Origin: JACDAS01 sp046262415
Lineage (GTDB): Bacteria > Actinomycetota > Thermoleophilia > Gaiellales > Gaiellaceae
Assembly (NCBI GenBank): GCA_046262415.1
Contig: JBHEMU010000033.1
Span: forward strand, 1-43,906
Direction: 5' to 3'
Length of the DNA stretch: 43,906 nucleotides
How positions within the stretch are numbered: the stretch's first letter is position 1; each line of letters begins with the position of its first letter. Under the pieces are notes generated by a model. That model was not told the DNA's origin. It did no database searches and saw only the letters and a list, made by a program, of their open reading frames with translations. Both the position numbers and the translations under genes were made by a program. Shown here piece after piece: positions 7,220 to 14,854 of this stretch.

Positions 7220-9145
7220 TCACAGACTCTGCGGGTCGACGTCGACGACGGCGGTGAGCCCGGCGCGGCGCATCGCCGGGGCGGCTGCCGAGAGCAGCTC
7301 GGCCGCGCGCGAGGCGACCCCGCGCGGCCGGTCGGTCTTGGCGAGGAGCTGGGCCCGGTGGCGGCCGCGCAGGCGCAGGAGCGGCGCCGGTCCCAGCAGC
7401 TCGGCTCCGGCGAGGCCGGCGCGCAGCTCCGTCAGGGCGCGCAGCGGCGCATCGGCCTCGGGGCCCGAGACGAGCACCCGCACGAGATGGCGGAAGGGCG
7501 GGTAGCCGAGCACGCGGCGGCGCTCGACCTCGCCGGCGAGGAACTCGCCCACGTCGTGCCTCGCGGCCAGGACGATCGGCCGCGCGTCGGGCTGGAACGT
7601 CTGGATCAGGACGCGGCCGGGGGCGTCGCGGCCGCTTCGCCCCGCGAGCTGGGTGAGCAGCTGGAAGGTCCGCTCCTCGGCGCGGAAGTCGGGGATCCCG
7701 AGCGCCGTGTCGGCGTCGACGACCGCGGCGAGCGCGACGCCCTCGAAGTGGTGGCCCTTCGCGACCATCTGCGTCCCCAGCAGGACGGCCCGGTCGGCGG
7801 CGGCGAAGCGCGCCAGCGCGGCGGCGAGCTGCTCGGGCTTGCCGGCCGAGTCCGCGTCCAGCCTGATCCGCGTCAGCTCGGGGACGTGGCGCTCGAGCTC
7901 CCGTTCGAGACGCTGCGTTCCGGCGCCGATCCGGGCGAGCCCGGCCGATCCGCAGTCGGGGCAGGTCTCCGGCGCCGGCTCGGCGTGCGCGCAGTGGTGA
8001 CAGCGGAGCATCCGGTCGCCGTGCAGGACGAGCGCGACGTCGCAGTTGGCGCAGCCGCGGGTCGCCCCGCAGGCGCGGCAGTGCAGGGCCGGCGCGACGC
8101 CGCGGCGGTTGAGCAGGAGGATCGCCTTGCCGCCGTGCTCGGCGATCGCGCCGAGGCCGGCGAGCAGCGGGCCGGAGAGCGGGTACCCGGCCTCGCGCCT
8201 GAGGTCGACGACGCGCACGGTCGGCAGCGGGCCGGCGAGACGCGCGCCGAGCTCGAGCCGCTCCAGCGCCGCCCAGCTCTCGGGCCGCGGCGTGGCGCTG
8301 CCGTAGACCGCGACCGCGCCCTCGAGCGACGCGCGCTTCGCGGCGACCGTGCGGGCGTCGTAGCGCGGGTCCGACTCCTGCTTGTAGGAGGGGTCGTGCT
8401 CCTCGTCGACGCACACGAGTCCGAGCCTCGGCACCGGGGCGAAGATCGCGGAGCGCGCGCCGACGACGACCGGCGCTGCGCCGGAGGCGATTCGCAGCCG
8501 CTCGTCGCGGCGCTCCGCGTCGGTCAGGCCCGAATGGAGCACCGCGACGCGGTCGCCGAAGCGAGCGCGGAACCGTCCGAGGGCCTGCGGCGTCAGCGCG
8601 ATCTCGGGTACGAGCACGATCGCGCCGAAGCCCCGCTCCAGCGCCGCCGCGCAGGCCCGCAGGTAGACCTCGGTCTTGCCGCTTCCCGTCGCCCCGTAGA
8701 GCAGGTAGGGCTGCCCGCCGCCGGATTCGAGCGCCGTGACGATCCGGCTCACCGCCGCCGCCTGCGGCTCGCTCAGGCGCTCGGGTCGGCCCTCCCCGCC
8801 GAAGGCGTGCCGCTCGGCCGCCGGCGACCCCTCCTTGCGGCGGGCCGGCATCCGGGGTGCGACCAGCTCGAGCGCCCGCGCCGGCGTCGAGCCGTAGTAC
8901 TCCGCGACCCAGAGCGCGAGGTCGACCAGGTGGGGCGAGACGGCGCCGAGCACCGACTCGACCGGGCCGACGCGGACTCCGGCCGGCGCCTCGTCCCCGA
9001 GCGCGACGACGACGCCGCGGTGCCGCGCGCGGCCGAGCCGGATCGAGACCACCGTGCCCCGGCCGGCCCCCTCCGGCACCTCGTACGTGAACGGCCGGGC
9101 GAGCGCGCGCGCGGTGACGAGCGGGTAGATCGAGGCGTGGGGCAC
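7220..9145 (-). CDS. priA: primosomal replication restart helicase PriA
   Basis: PriA is a 3'-5' superfamily 2 helicase that restarts stalled replication forks. Unlike the degenerate PriA of mycobacteria, this copy keeps its motor: Walker A GATGSGKTEVYL, Walker B VCVDEEHDPSYKQ, GSATP and a full zinc-binding block with CxxC pairs (CRACG, CANCD, CHHC, CPDCG). GTQMVAKGHHF and AGRSGR helicase motifs follow. The N-terminal DNA-binding domain begins YPLVTARALARPFTYEVP. GTG at 9145 is chosen because homology starts there and TATGTT lies 8 nt upstream; the 40 residues upstream in frame are not PriA-like. Length 641 aa is normal. It is divergent from fbpC. Confidence 0.94.
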   Translation of the reverse strand: MPHASIYPLVTARALARPFTYEVPEGAGRGTVVSIRLGRARHRGVVVALGDEAPAGVRVGPVESVLGAVSPHLVDLALWVAEYYGSTPARALELVAPRMPARRKEGSPAAERHAFGGEGRPERLSEPQAAAVSRIVTALESGGGQPYLLYGATGSGKTEVYLRACAAALERGFGAIVLVPEIALTPQALGRFRARFGDRVAVLHSGLTDAERRDERLRIASGAAPVVVGARSAIFAPVPRLGLVCVDEEHDPSYKQESDPRYDARTVAAKRASLEGAVAVYGSATPRPESWAALERLELGARLAGPLPTVRVVDLRREAGYPLSGPLLAGLGAIAEHGGKAILLLNRRGVAPALHCRACGATRGCANCDVALVLHGDRMLRCHHCAHAEPAPETCPDCGSAGLARIGAGTQRLERELERHVPELTRIRLDADSAGKPEQLAAALARFAAADRAVLLGTQMVAKGHHFEGVALAAVVDADTALGIPDFRAEERTFQLLTQLAGRSGRDAPGRVLIQTFQPDARPIVLAARHDVGEFLAGEVERRRVLGYPPFRHLVRVLVSGPEADAPLRALTELRAGLAGAELLGPAPLLRLRGRHRAQLLAKTDRPRGVASRAAELLSAAAPAMRRAGLTAVVDVDPQSL

Positions 9146-9153
9146 CCGGGGCC

Positions 9154-9159
9154 AACATA
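9154..9159 (-). promoter_or_regulatory. -10 box TATGTT for leaderless priA
   Basis: TATGTT on the minus strand lies 8 nt before the priA GTG, with no Shine-Dalgarno between. It shares the 94-bp divergent spacer with the fbpC promoter and operator. Confidence 0.45.
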
Positions 9160-9211
9160 GACGGCCGCCCGGAGCGTCACGGAGCGTGTAAGACACGCCT
9201 GCGCAGCGGGA

Positions 9212-9225
9212 TAAGGTGACCCTTA
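9212..9225 (+). promoter_or_regulatory. putative DtxR-family operator upstream of fbpC
   Basis: TAAGGTGACCCTTA is an inverted repeat (TAAGG, 4 nt, CCTTA) and partly matches the iron-box consensus TTAGGTTAGGCTAACC. It overlaps a candidate -10 (TACAAT at 9224-9229), so a bound regulator would block fbpC transcription. A weaker related sequence, TAAGACACGCCT, lies at 9189-9200. The DtxR-family gene at the end of this operon is the natural candidate regulator; that link is inference. Confidence 0.45.
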
Positions 9226-9239
9226 CAATGCGAGACGCG

Positions 9240-10250
9240 ATGATCCGCCTGCGAGACGTCAGCAAGCGCTTCGGCCCCGTTCAGGCCGTCGCCGGGGCGA
9301 CACTCGAGATCGGTCGCGGCGAGCTCGTCGCGCTGCTCGGCCCGAGCGGCTGCGGCAAGACGACGCTCCTGCGTTTGATCGCTGGATACGAGCAGCCGGA
9401 CGCGGGCACGATCGCGATCGGCGGCGCCACCGTAGCCGGGCCGGGCCGCTCCGCCCCGCCGGAGAAGCGCCGCGTCGGCATGGTCTTCCAGGACTACGCC
9501 CTGTTTCCGCACCTGTCCGTCGCGGCCAACGTCGGCTACGGCCTGCGGCGGCGGGAGCGCGCGGGCCGCGTCCCCGAGCTGCTGGAGCTCGTCGGCCTCG
9601 GGGGGCAGGGCGAGCGGTACCCGCATCAGCTCTCCGGCGGCGAGCAGCAGCGCGTGGCACTCGCGCGCGCCCTCGCGCCCGAGCCGGACGTCGTTCTGCT
9701 GGACGAGCCCTGGAGCAACATCGACGGCGTCCAGCGCTCGGCGATGCGGGACGAGCTGGCGCTCATCCTCCGCCGCGTCGGCGCGACGGTGCTGCTCGTC
9801 ACCCACGACCGCGAGGAGGCCTTCTCGCTCGCGGACCGCATCGCGCTGATGCGGGACGGATGCGTCGTCCAGGCCGCGTCCCCCGAGCGCCTCTACCTCG
9901 CGCCCGCAAGCCGCTGGGCCGCGGAGTTCGTCGGTGCCGCCAACTTCCTCCCCGGCCGCCTCGTCGACGGGAGCGTCGAGACGGTCCTGGGCACGTTCCC
10001 GGCCCTGAATCCGAACGGCCATGTCGACGTCGAGGCGCTCGTCCGGCCCGAGCTCCTGGTGCTCGATCCCGATCCCGCCGGCGGGGGCGAGGTCGTCGGC
10101 CGCGAGTTCCGCGGCCACGACGTCTTCTACCGCGTCCGCCTCGACTGCGGGCAGACGGTCGTGTCGCACCGGCCCTCCACGGAGGTGGTGCCGCTCGGCG
10201 CCCGCGTGTCGCTCCGCCCGCAGGACGCGCGGGTGCCGATCTTCGCCTGA
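9240..10250 (+). CDS. fbpC: ferric-iron ABC transporter, ATP-binding protein
   Basis: ATPase of a periplasmic-binding-protein type importer for ferric iron. It has Walker A GPSGCGKTT, the Q-loop FQDYALFPHL, signature LSGGEQQRVALARAL, Walker B VVLLDEPWSNID and the switch histidine in LLVTHDREEAF. The C-terminal ~100 residues form the regulatory OB domain typical of the FbpC/PotA group. Start: ATG at 9240 gives the family N-terminus MIRLRDVSKRFG. ATG at 9228 and GTG at 9216 are in frame but fall inside or beside the putative operator. It is the first gene of fbpC-fbpA-fbpB-dtxR; fbpA starts 30 nt downstream. Iron specificity rests on the binding protein and the regulator, not on this subunit. 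Confidence 0.9.
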   Translation: MIRLRDVSKRFGPVQAVAGATLEIGRGELVALLGPSGCGKTTLLRLIAGYEQPDAGTIAIGGATVAGPGRSAPPEKRRVGMVFQDYALFPHLSVAANVGYGLRRRERAGRVPELLELVGLGGQGERYPHQLSGGEQQRVALARALAPEPDVVLLDEPWSNIDGVQRSAMRDELALILRRVGATVLLVTHDREEAFSLADRIALMRDGCVVQAASPERLYLAPASRWAAEFVGAANFLPGRLVDGSVETVLGTFPALNPNGHVDVEALVRPELLVLDPDPAGGGEVVGREFRGHDVFYRVRLDCGQTVVSHRPSTEVVPLGARVSLRPQDARVPIFA

Positions 10251-10256
10251 GGCGAT

Positions 10257-10301
10257 CTTGTAAGGTGTGCCTGGCCGAGAATGTCAGGCATCCCTTACAA
10301 G
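10257..10301 (+). promoter_or_regulatory. 17-bp inverted repeat spanning the fbpA start
   Basis: Left arm CTTGTAAGGTGTGCCTG (10257-10273) and right arm CAGGCATCCCTTACAAG (10285-10301) pair at 15 of 17 positions across an 11-nt spacer containing the fbpA ATG (10281). Each arm contains the TAAGG...GCCTG element resembling the fbpC operator. It may be a double operator, or in RNA a stem-loop that hides the start codon. Confidence 0.5.
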
Positions 10302-11300
10302 ACGCCTCTCGCAGTCCTGGCCGCCGTCGCGGCTCTCGGCGCCGGCTGCGGCGGCGGGGCCGGCGACTCGCTGACGATCTACTCCGGCCGCGAGGAGGAG
10401 ATCGTCGCGCCCCTGCTCGAGCGCTTCGAGCAGGCGAGCGGCGTCGACGTCGAGGTGCGCTACGGCGAGAGCGCGGAGCTGGCGGCGACGATCCTGGAGG
10501 AGGGCGAGCGGAGTCCGGCCGACGTGTTCTTCGCCCAGGACGCCGGCTCGCTCGGGGCGGTCGCGGAGGCGGGCCGGCTGGCCGAGCTCCCGAGCCGGAC
10601 GCTGGAGCGGGTCGCCCGCGCCTATCGCGACCCGGGCGGCCGCTGGGTGGGCACGTCGGGGCGCGTCCGGGTCGTCGCCTACAACACCGACGCCCTCTCC
10701 GCCGAGGAGCTCCCGGACTCGATCCTCGACTTCGTCCATCCGCGCTGGAAGGGGAAGATCGGGCTGCCGCCGACCAACGCGTCCTTCCAGGCGTTCGTCA
10801 CGGCGATGCGGCTGTCCCTGGGCGAGCAGCGCACGCGCGCCTGGCTTGACGGCATCAAGACGAACCGGCCGACGTTCTACGAGAAGAACGGCTCCGTCCT
10901 CGAGGCGCTCGCCAGCGGCGAGATCGAGGTGGGCTTCGTCAATCACTACTACCTCTACCTGCTGCGGGAGGAGCAGCCGGACGCCCCCGTGGCCAACCAC
11001 TTCCTGAAGCGTGGCGACCCGGGTGCCCTCGTCAACGTCGCCGGCGTCGGCATCGTCGACGGCACGGAGGACCCCGGCGACGCCGAGCGCTTCGTCGAGT
11101 ACCTGCTCTCCGACGAGGGCCAGCGCTTCTACAGCGAGGAGGCCGAGGAGGCCGAGTATCCGCTCGTGGCGGGGATCGAGCCGAGAGACGACCTGCCGCC
11201 ACTGGCCGGTCTCGAGGGCCCCCGCGTCGGTCTCGGCGAGCTCGGCGCGGAGCTCGAACGGACGCTCGAGCTGCTGAGCGAGGCCGGCTACACCGCGTGA
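10281..11300 (+). CDS. fbpA: ferric-iron ABC transporter, substrate-binding lipoprotein
   Basis: Binds ferric iron outside the membrane and delivers it to FbpB. Residues 1-22 are a lipoprotein signal with lipobox LGAGC (Cys23 lipidated; lgt is in this window). The mature protein starts LTIYSGREEEIVAPLLERFE, typical of the FbpA/AfuA cluster, and includes ADVFFAQDAGSLGA, WVGTSGRVRVVAYNTD, HPRWKGKIGLPPTNASFQAF and VNHYYLYLL, where adjacent tyrosines are the ferric ligands in FbpA proteins. Length 339 aa is normal. The start codon lies in the loop of a large inverted repeat whose right arm is part of the signal-peptide coding sequence. fbpB overlaps by 4 nt. Confidence 0.88.
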   Translation: MSGIPYKTPLAVLAAVAALGAGCGGGAGDSLTIYSGREEEIVAPLLERFEQASGVDVEVRYGESAELAATILEEGERSPADVFFAQDAGSLGAVAEAGRLAELPSRTLERVARAYRDPGGRWVGTSGRVRVVAYNTDALSAEELPDSILDFVHPRWKGKIGLPPTNASFQAFVTAMRLSLGEQRTRAWLDGIKTNRPTFYEKNGSVLEALASGEIEVGFVNHYYLYLLREEQPDAPVANHFLKRGDPGALVNVAGVGIVDGTEDPGDAERFVEYLLSDEGQRFYSEEAEEAEYPLVAGIEPRDDLPPLAGLEGPRVGLGELGAELERTLELLSEAGYTA

Positions 11301-12883
11301 CCCGGCCGGGGCGGCGGCCCCCGTTGCTCGCGACGACGGCGCTCGCGGTGCTCGCCCTCGTCCTGCTGCCGATCGTCTACCTGGTCGTCCGCGCGAGCGG
11401 CAGCGGCCGCGCCTGGGACGTCCTCCGGCGGGAGCGGACGCTGGAGCTCGTGCTGGACACGGCGGTGCTCGTGGGCGCCGTCACCACCTGCGCGCTCGCG
11501 GTCGGCGTCCCGCTCGCCTGGCTCGTGACCCGGACCGATCTGCCGGGATGCCGCGTCTGGGCGGTGCTGGCGGCGCTGCCGCTGGTGATCCCGAGCTACG
11601 TCGCCGCGCTCGCGCTGCTCGGCGCGCTGGGACCCCGGGGGCTGCTGCAGCAGGCGCTCGAGGCGCCGTTCGGGGTCGAGCGCCTGCCGGAGATCCGCGG
11701 CTTCGGCGGCGCCGTCGCCTCACTCACGCTCTCCACGTACCCCTACGTCTTCCTGCTCGCGGCCGCGGCGTTCCGGGGCCTCGATCCAGCGCTCGAGGAG
11801 GCCTCACGGGGCTTCGGCCGCTCGCCCCTGGCGACGTTCCTGCGGACGACGCTGCCCGCCGTGCGCCCATCGCTCGCCGCCGGCAGCCTGCTCGTCGCTC
11901 TCTACACGCTCTCCGACTTCGGCGCCGTCTCGCTGATGCGCTACGACGCGCTGACGCGGGCGATCTACCTGCGCTACCGCACGCTCTTCGACCGGGCGCC
12001 GGCGGCAGGGCTCGCCCTCCTGCTCGTCGCCATGACGCTCGTCATCCTCGCGCTGGAGGTTCGCTCACGCGGGCGCGGACGGTACTACCGGGGCGGGCCG
12101 GGCGCCGCGCGCCGGGCCCCTCCGGTGCGGCTGGGTCGCTGGCGGCCGGCGGCGCTCGCCTTCTGCGCCCTCGTCGTGGGTGCCTTCCTCGTCCTCCCGG
12201 TCGGCGTGCTCGGCTACTGGTTCGCCCGCGGCATCTCGCTGGGCCGGCCGCTCGGCATCGCGTGGGAGCCGGTGCTCAACTCGCTCCTCGTCTCGCTGCT
12301 CGCGACGGCGGCCGCGATGCTCGCCGTGCTCCCGGTGGCGCTCCTGCCGCGCCGCCGTCCCGCGCGCTGGACCCGGACGGTGGAGGCGCTCGGCTACACC
12401 CCCAACGCGCTCCCCGGCATCGTCGTCGCGCTCTCCCTCGTCTTCTTCTCGGCGCGGTACGCCTCGCCGCTCTACCAGACGCTCGGGCTGCTCGTGTTCG
12501 CGTACGTCGTCCGCTTCTTCCCGCAGGCGCTCGCCGGGACGAGCTCGGCCCTGCAGGCGGTCAGCCCCCGGCTGGAGGAGGCGGCCCGGGGACTCGGACG
12601 CTCGCCACGCTCCGCCTTCGCCTCGGTCACGGCTCCCCTCGCGCGCCCGGGCCTGCTCGCCGGCGCGGCGCTCGTCTTCCTCAGCACGATGAAGGAGCTG
12701 CCCGCGACCCTCCTCCTGCGGCCGATCGAGTTCGAGACCCTCGCGACGGAGATCTGGCGCTTCACCTCGCTCGGCCTCTACTCGCGAGCGGCACCCCCCG
12801 CGCTGCTCCTGATCGCCGTCTCCGCGCCGCTCGTCTACCTGCTCCTCGCGCGGGCCGAGACCGCTCCCGACCCCGCGGGGTAA
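11297..12883 (+). CDS. fbpB: ferric-iron ABC transporter, fused permease
   Basis: A 528-residue permease with two homologous halves of about six membrane helices each. Each half has its own EAA coupling motif: EEASRGFGRSPLATFLRTT in the first and EEAARGLGRSPRSAFASVT in the second. Such fused permeases are usual for FbpB/SfuB-type iron importers and work with one ATPase (FbpC). The start GTG at 11297 overlaps the fbpA stop as GTGA, so translation is coupled. Its TAA stop at 12881 is at the same time the first three bases of a TAAGCT box before the regulator gene. Confidence 0.9.
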   Translation: MTRPGRRPPLLATTALAVLALVLLPIVYLVVRASGSGRAWDVLRRERTLELVLDTAVLVGAVTTCALAVGVPLAWLVTRTDLPGCRVWAVLAALPLVIPSYVAALALLGALGPRGLLQQALEAPFGVERLPEIRGFGGAVASLTLSTYPYVFLLAAAAFRGLDPALEEASRGFGRSPLATFLRTTLPAVRPSLAAGSLLVALYTLSDFGAVSLMRYDALTRAIYLRYRTLFDRAPAAGLALLLVAMTLVILALEVRSRGRGRYYRGGPGAARRAPPVRLGRWRPAALAFCALVVGAFLVLPVGVLGYWFARGISLGRPLGIAWEPVLNSLLVSLLATAAAMLAVLPVALLPRRRPARWTRTVEALGYTPNALPGIVVALSLVFFSARYASPLYQTLGLLVFAYVVRFFPQALAGTSSALQAVSPRLEEAARGLGRSPRSAFASVTAPLARPGLLAGAALVFLSTMKELPATLLLRPIEFETLATEIWRFTSLGLYSRAAPPALLLIAVSAPLVYLLLARAETAPDPAG

Positions 12884-12886
12884 GCT
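12881..12886 (+). promoter_or_regulatory. candidate -10 box TAAGCT for the dtxR-type gene
   Basis: TAAGCT lies 8 nt before GTG 12895, matching the leaderless spacing seen elsewhere in the window. Its TAA is the fbpB stop codon. If active, the regulator can be made independently of the transporter. Confidence 0.4.
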
Positions 12887-12894
12887 CAGTCGCC

Positions 12895-13578
12895 GTGGCC
12901 CGCCACTCGATCGACGACTACCTGGAGACGATCTACTTCCTCGCCTTCCCGATCGGCGAGTACCGCCCGATCTCCTCCGGCTCGCCGACCCTGGCCTCCC
13001 GCGTGGCGGAGATGCTCGGCGTCTCCCGCGCCTCCGCCGGCGAGATGCTGAAGCGGCTCGAGGGCGAAGGCCTCGTCGAGCGCGGCGAGCACAAGGAGGC
13101 CCTCCTGACCGCGACCGGGCGGGCGCGCGCGGAGCAGGTCGTGCGCCGGCACCGGATCATCGAGCGGCTCCTCACCGACTTCATGGGCTACACCGCCGCC
13201 GAGGCGCACGTCCACGCCGACGAGCTGGGCGACACGTTCACGGACGACATGATCGAGCGGATCGACGAGCGCCTCGGACGTCCCGAGCGCTGCCCGCACG
13301 GGTGGCCGGTCGACCCCGACGCCGAGCAGGCGGAGAACCCGGAGCTCGCGCCCCTCTCGGCCCTGCGGCCGGGCGACCGCGCGACGATCGTCCGCCTGGC
13401 CGAGCACGACGGGGCGCTCCTGCACTGGTTCTACGACCAGGGCCTCGTGCCGGGGGCCGAGCTGGAGCTGGGCGGCATGCAGCCGGAGGCCGGCCAGGTC
13501 ACCGTGCGCCTGAACGGGGACGAGCGGGCGGTCGGCGACAAGGCCGCCGCGGGGCTCTTCGTGCGGCCGCGGCGCTAG
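12895..13578 (+). CDS. DtxR/MntR-family metal-dependent regulator
   Basis: A 227-residue metalloregulator. It has an N-terminal winged helix (about 1-70, LASRVAEMLGVSRASAGEML), a helical dimerisation and metal domain (about 75-145, ending CPHGWPVDP) and a C-terminal FeoA/SH3-like domain (about 155-227). D8 matches the MntR ligand D8, and H86, E90 and H105 match the ancillary site of DtxR (H79, E83, H98). The positions equivalent to DtxR C102, E105 and H106 appear to be D109, G112 and D113, so the primary metal site differs from both DtxR and MntR. It follows fbpB by 11 nt and probably controls this iron operon; manganese is a possible alternative metal. Confidence 0.85.
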   Translation: MARHSIDDYLETIYFLAFPIGEYRPISSGSPTLASRVAEMLGVSRASAGEMLKRLEGEGLVERGEHKEALLTATGRARAEQVVRRHRIIERLLTDFMGYTAAEAHVHADELGDTFTDDMIERIDERLGRPERCPHGWPVDPDAEQAENPELAPLSALRPGDRATIVRLAEHDGALLHWFYDQGLVPGAELELGGMQPEAGQVTVRLNGDERAVGDKAAAGLFVRPRR

Positions 13579-13599
13579 GCGTCGCTTCGACGCCTAGCG
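13573..13599. terminator. bidirectional stem-loop between the regulator gene and metK
   Basis: Perfect 12-bp arms CGCTAGGCGTCG and CGACGCCTAGCG around CTT. Both convergent genes end inside it: TAG of the regulator at 13576-13578 and TAG of metK at 13596-13594 on the minus strand. There is no U-tract on either side, as is common for high-GC actinobacterial terminators. Confidence 0.75.
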
Positions 13600-14844
13600 G
13601 GCGGCCGCGGCCTGGGCCGTGAGGCCGGCGGCGGCCCGGAGCGCGTCGGCCTTGTCCGTGCGCTCCCAGGTGAAGTCGTGGTCGTCGCGGCCGAAGTGGC
13701 CGTACGCGGCGGTCTTCGCGTAGATCGGCCGCCGCAGGTCGAGCGTCTGCAGGATCGCGGCGGGCCGCAGGTCGAAGTGCTCGGCGACGAGCGCCTCGAT
13801 GCGCTCCACGGGGATCCGCTCCGTCCCGAAGGTCCGGACGGCGATCGAGACCGGTCGCGCTACGCCGATCGCGTAGGCGACGTTCACCTCGGCCCGGTCC
13901 GCGAGACCCCCGGCGACGATGTTCTTCGCCACGTAGCGGGCCGCGTAGGCGGCCGAGCGGTCGACCTTGGTCGGGTCCTTGCCCGAGAAGGCCCCTCCCC
14001 CGTGCCTCGCGGCGCCGCCGTACGTGTCGACGATGATCTTGCGGCCGGTGAGCCCGGTGTCCCCCATCGGGCCACCGAGCACGAACTTCCCGGTCGGGTT
14101 GACGTAGACGAAGTCGCGCTCCTGGAAGCGCCGCTCGTCGTAGAGGTGGGGCGGCAGGATCGGGCGGAGGACGTGCTCGATCACATCCGGCTTGATCAGC
14201 GCGTCCACGTCCAGCCCCTCGCGGTGCTGCGTCGAGACGAGGATCCGCTCGATCTCGACCGGCGTCTGCCCGCCGTCCTCGTCGGCCTCGTAGCGCACGG
14301 TCACCTGCGCCTTGCCGTCCGGCCGCAGGTAGGGCAGCACGTCCGCCTTGCGCACCTCCGAGAGGCGCTTGCAGATCCGGTGGGCGAGCATGATCGGGAG
14401 CGGCATCAGCTCGTCCGTCTCCCGGCAGGCGTAGCCGAACATCATCCCCTGGTCGCCGGCGCCGACCAGGTCGAGCGGGTCCTGGTCGCCGGGGTCGTGC
14501 TGCACCTCGTAGGAGGTGTCCACGCCCTGGGCGATGTCCGGCGACTGCTCGTCGATCGCAACGATGACGCCGCAGGTCTCGGCGTCGAAGCCGAACTTGG
14601 CCCGCGTGTAGCCGATCTCGGCGATCTTCTGGCGCGCGAGGCGCGGGATGTCGACGTACGTCTCGGTCGTGATCTCGCCGGCGACGACGACGAGCCCGGT
14701 CGTGATCAGCGTCTCGCACGCGACGCGCCCGTCCGGGTCGTCGGCGAGCACGGCGTCCAGGACGGTGTCCGAGATCTGGTCGGCGATCTTGTCGGGGTGG
14801 CCCTCGGTGACGGACTCCGAGGTGAAGGAGAAGTCGCGCGGCAC
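13594..14844 (-). CDS. metK: S-adenosylmethionine synthetase
   Basis: Makes SAM from methionine and ATP; SAM is used by RsmB here and by many other methyltransferases. The family motifs are all present: FTSESVTEGHPDKIADQISD at the N-terminus, GAGDQGMMFGYAC, the phosphate-binding loop GGGAFSGKDPTKVDRSAAY, and the C-terminal AAYGHFGR. Length is 416 aa, slightly over the usual 385-400. It is the last gene of the long minus-strand operon, 10 nt after the lipoprotein gene, and ends in the shared terminator. In many actinobacteria metK is next to priA; here the iron cassette separates them. Confidence 0.97.
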   Translation of the reverse strand: MPRDFSFTSESVTEGHPDKIADQISDTVLDAVLADDPDGRVACETLITTGLVVVAGEITTETYVDIPRLARQKIAEIGYTRAKFGFDAETCGVIVAIDEQSPDIAQGVDTSYEVQHDPGDQDPLDLVGAGDQGMMFGYACRETDELMPLPIMLAHRICKRLSEVRKADVLPYLRPDGKAQVTVRYEADEDGGQTPVEIERILVSTQHREGLDVDALIKPDVIEHVLRPILPPHLYDERRFQERDFVYVNPTGKFVLGGPMGDTGLTGRKIIVDTYGGAARHGGGAFSGKDPTKVDRSAAYAARYVAKNIVAGGLADRAEVNVAYAIGVARPVSIAVRTFGTERIPVERIEALVAEHFDLRPAAILQTLDLRRPIYAKTAAYGHFGRDDHDFTWERTDKADALRAAAGLTAQAAAAR

Positions 14845-14854
14845 GGCGGCGGGG

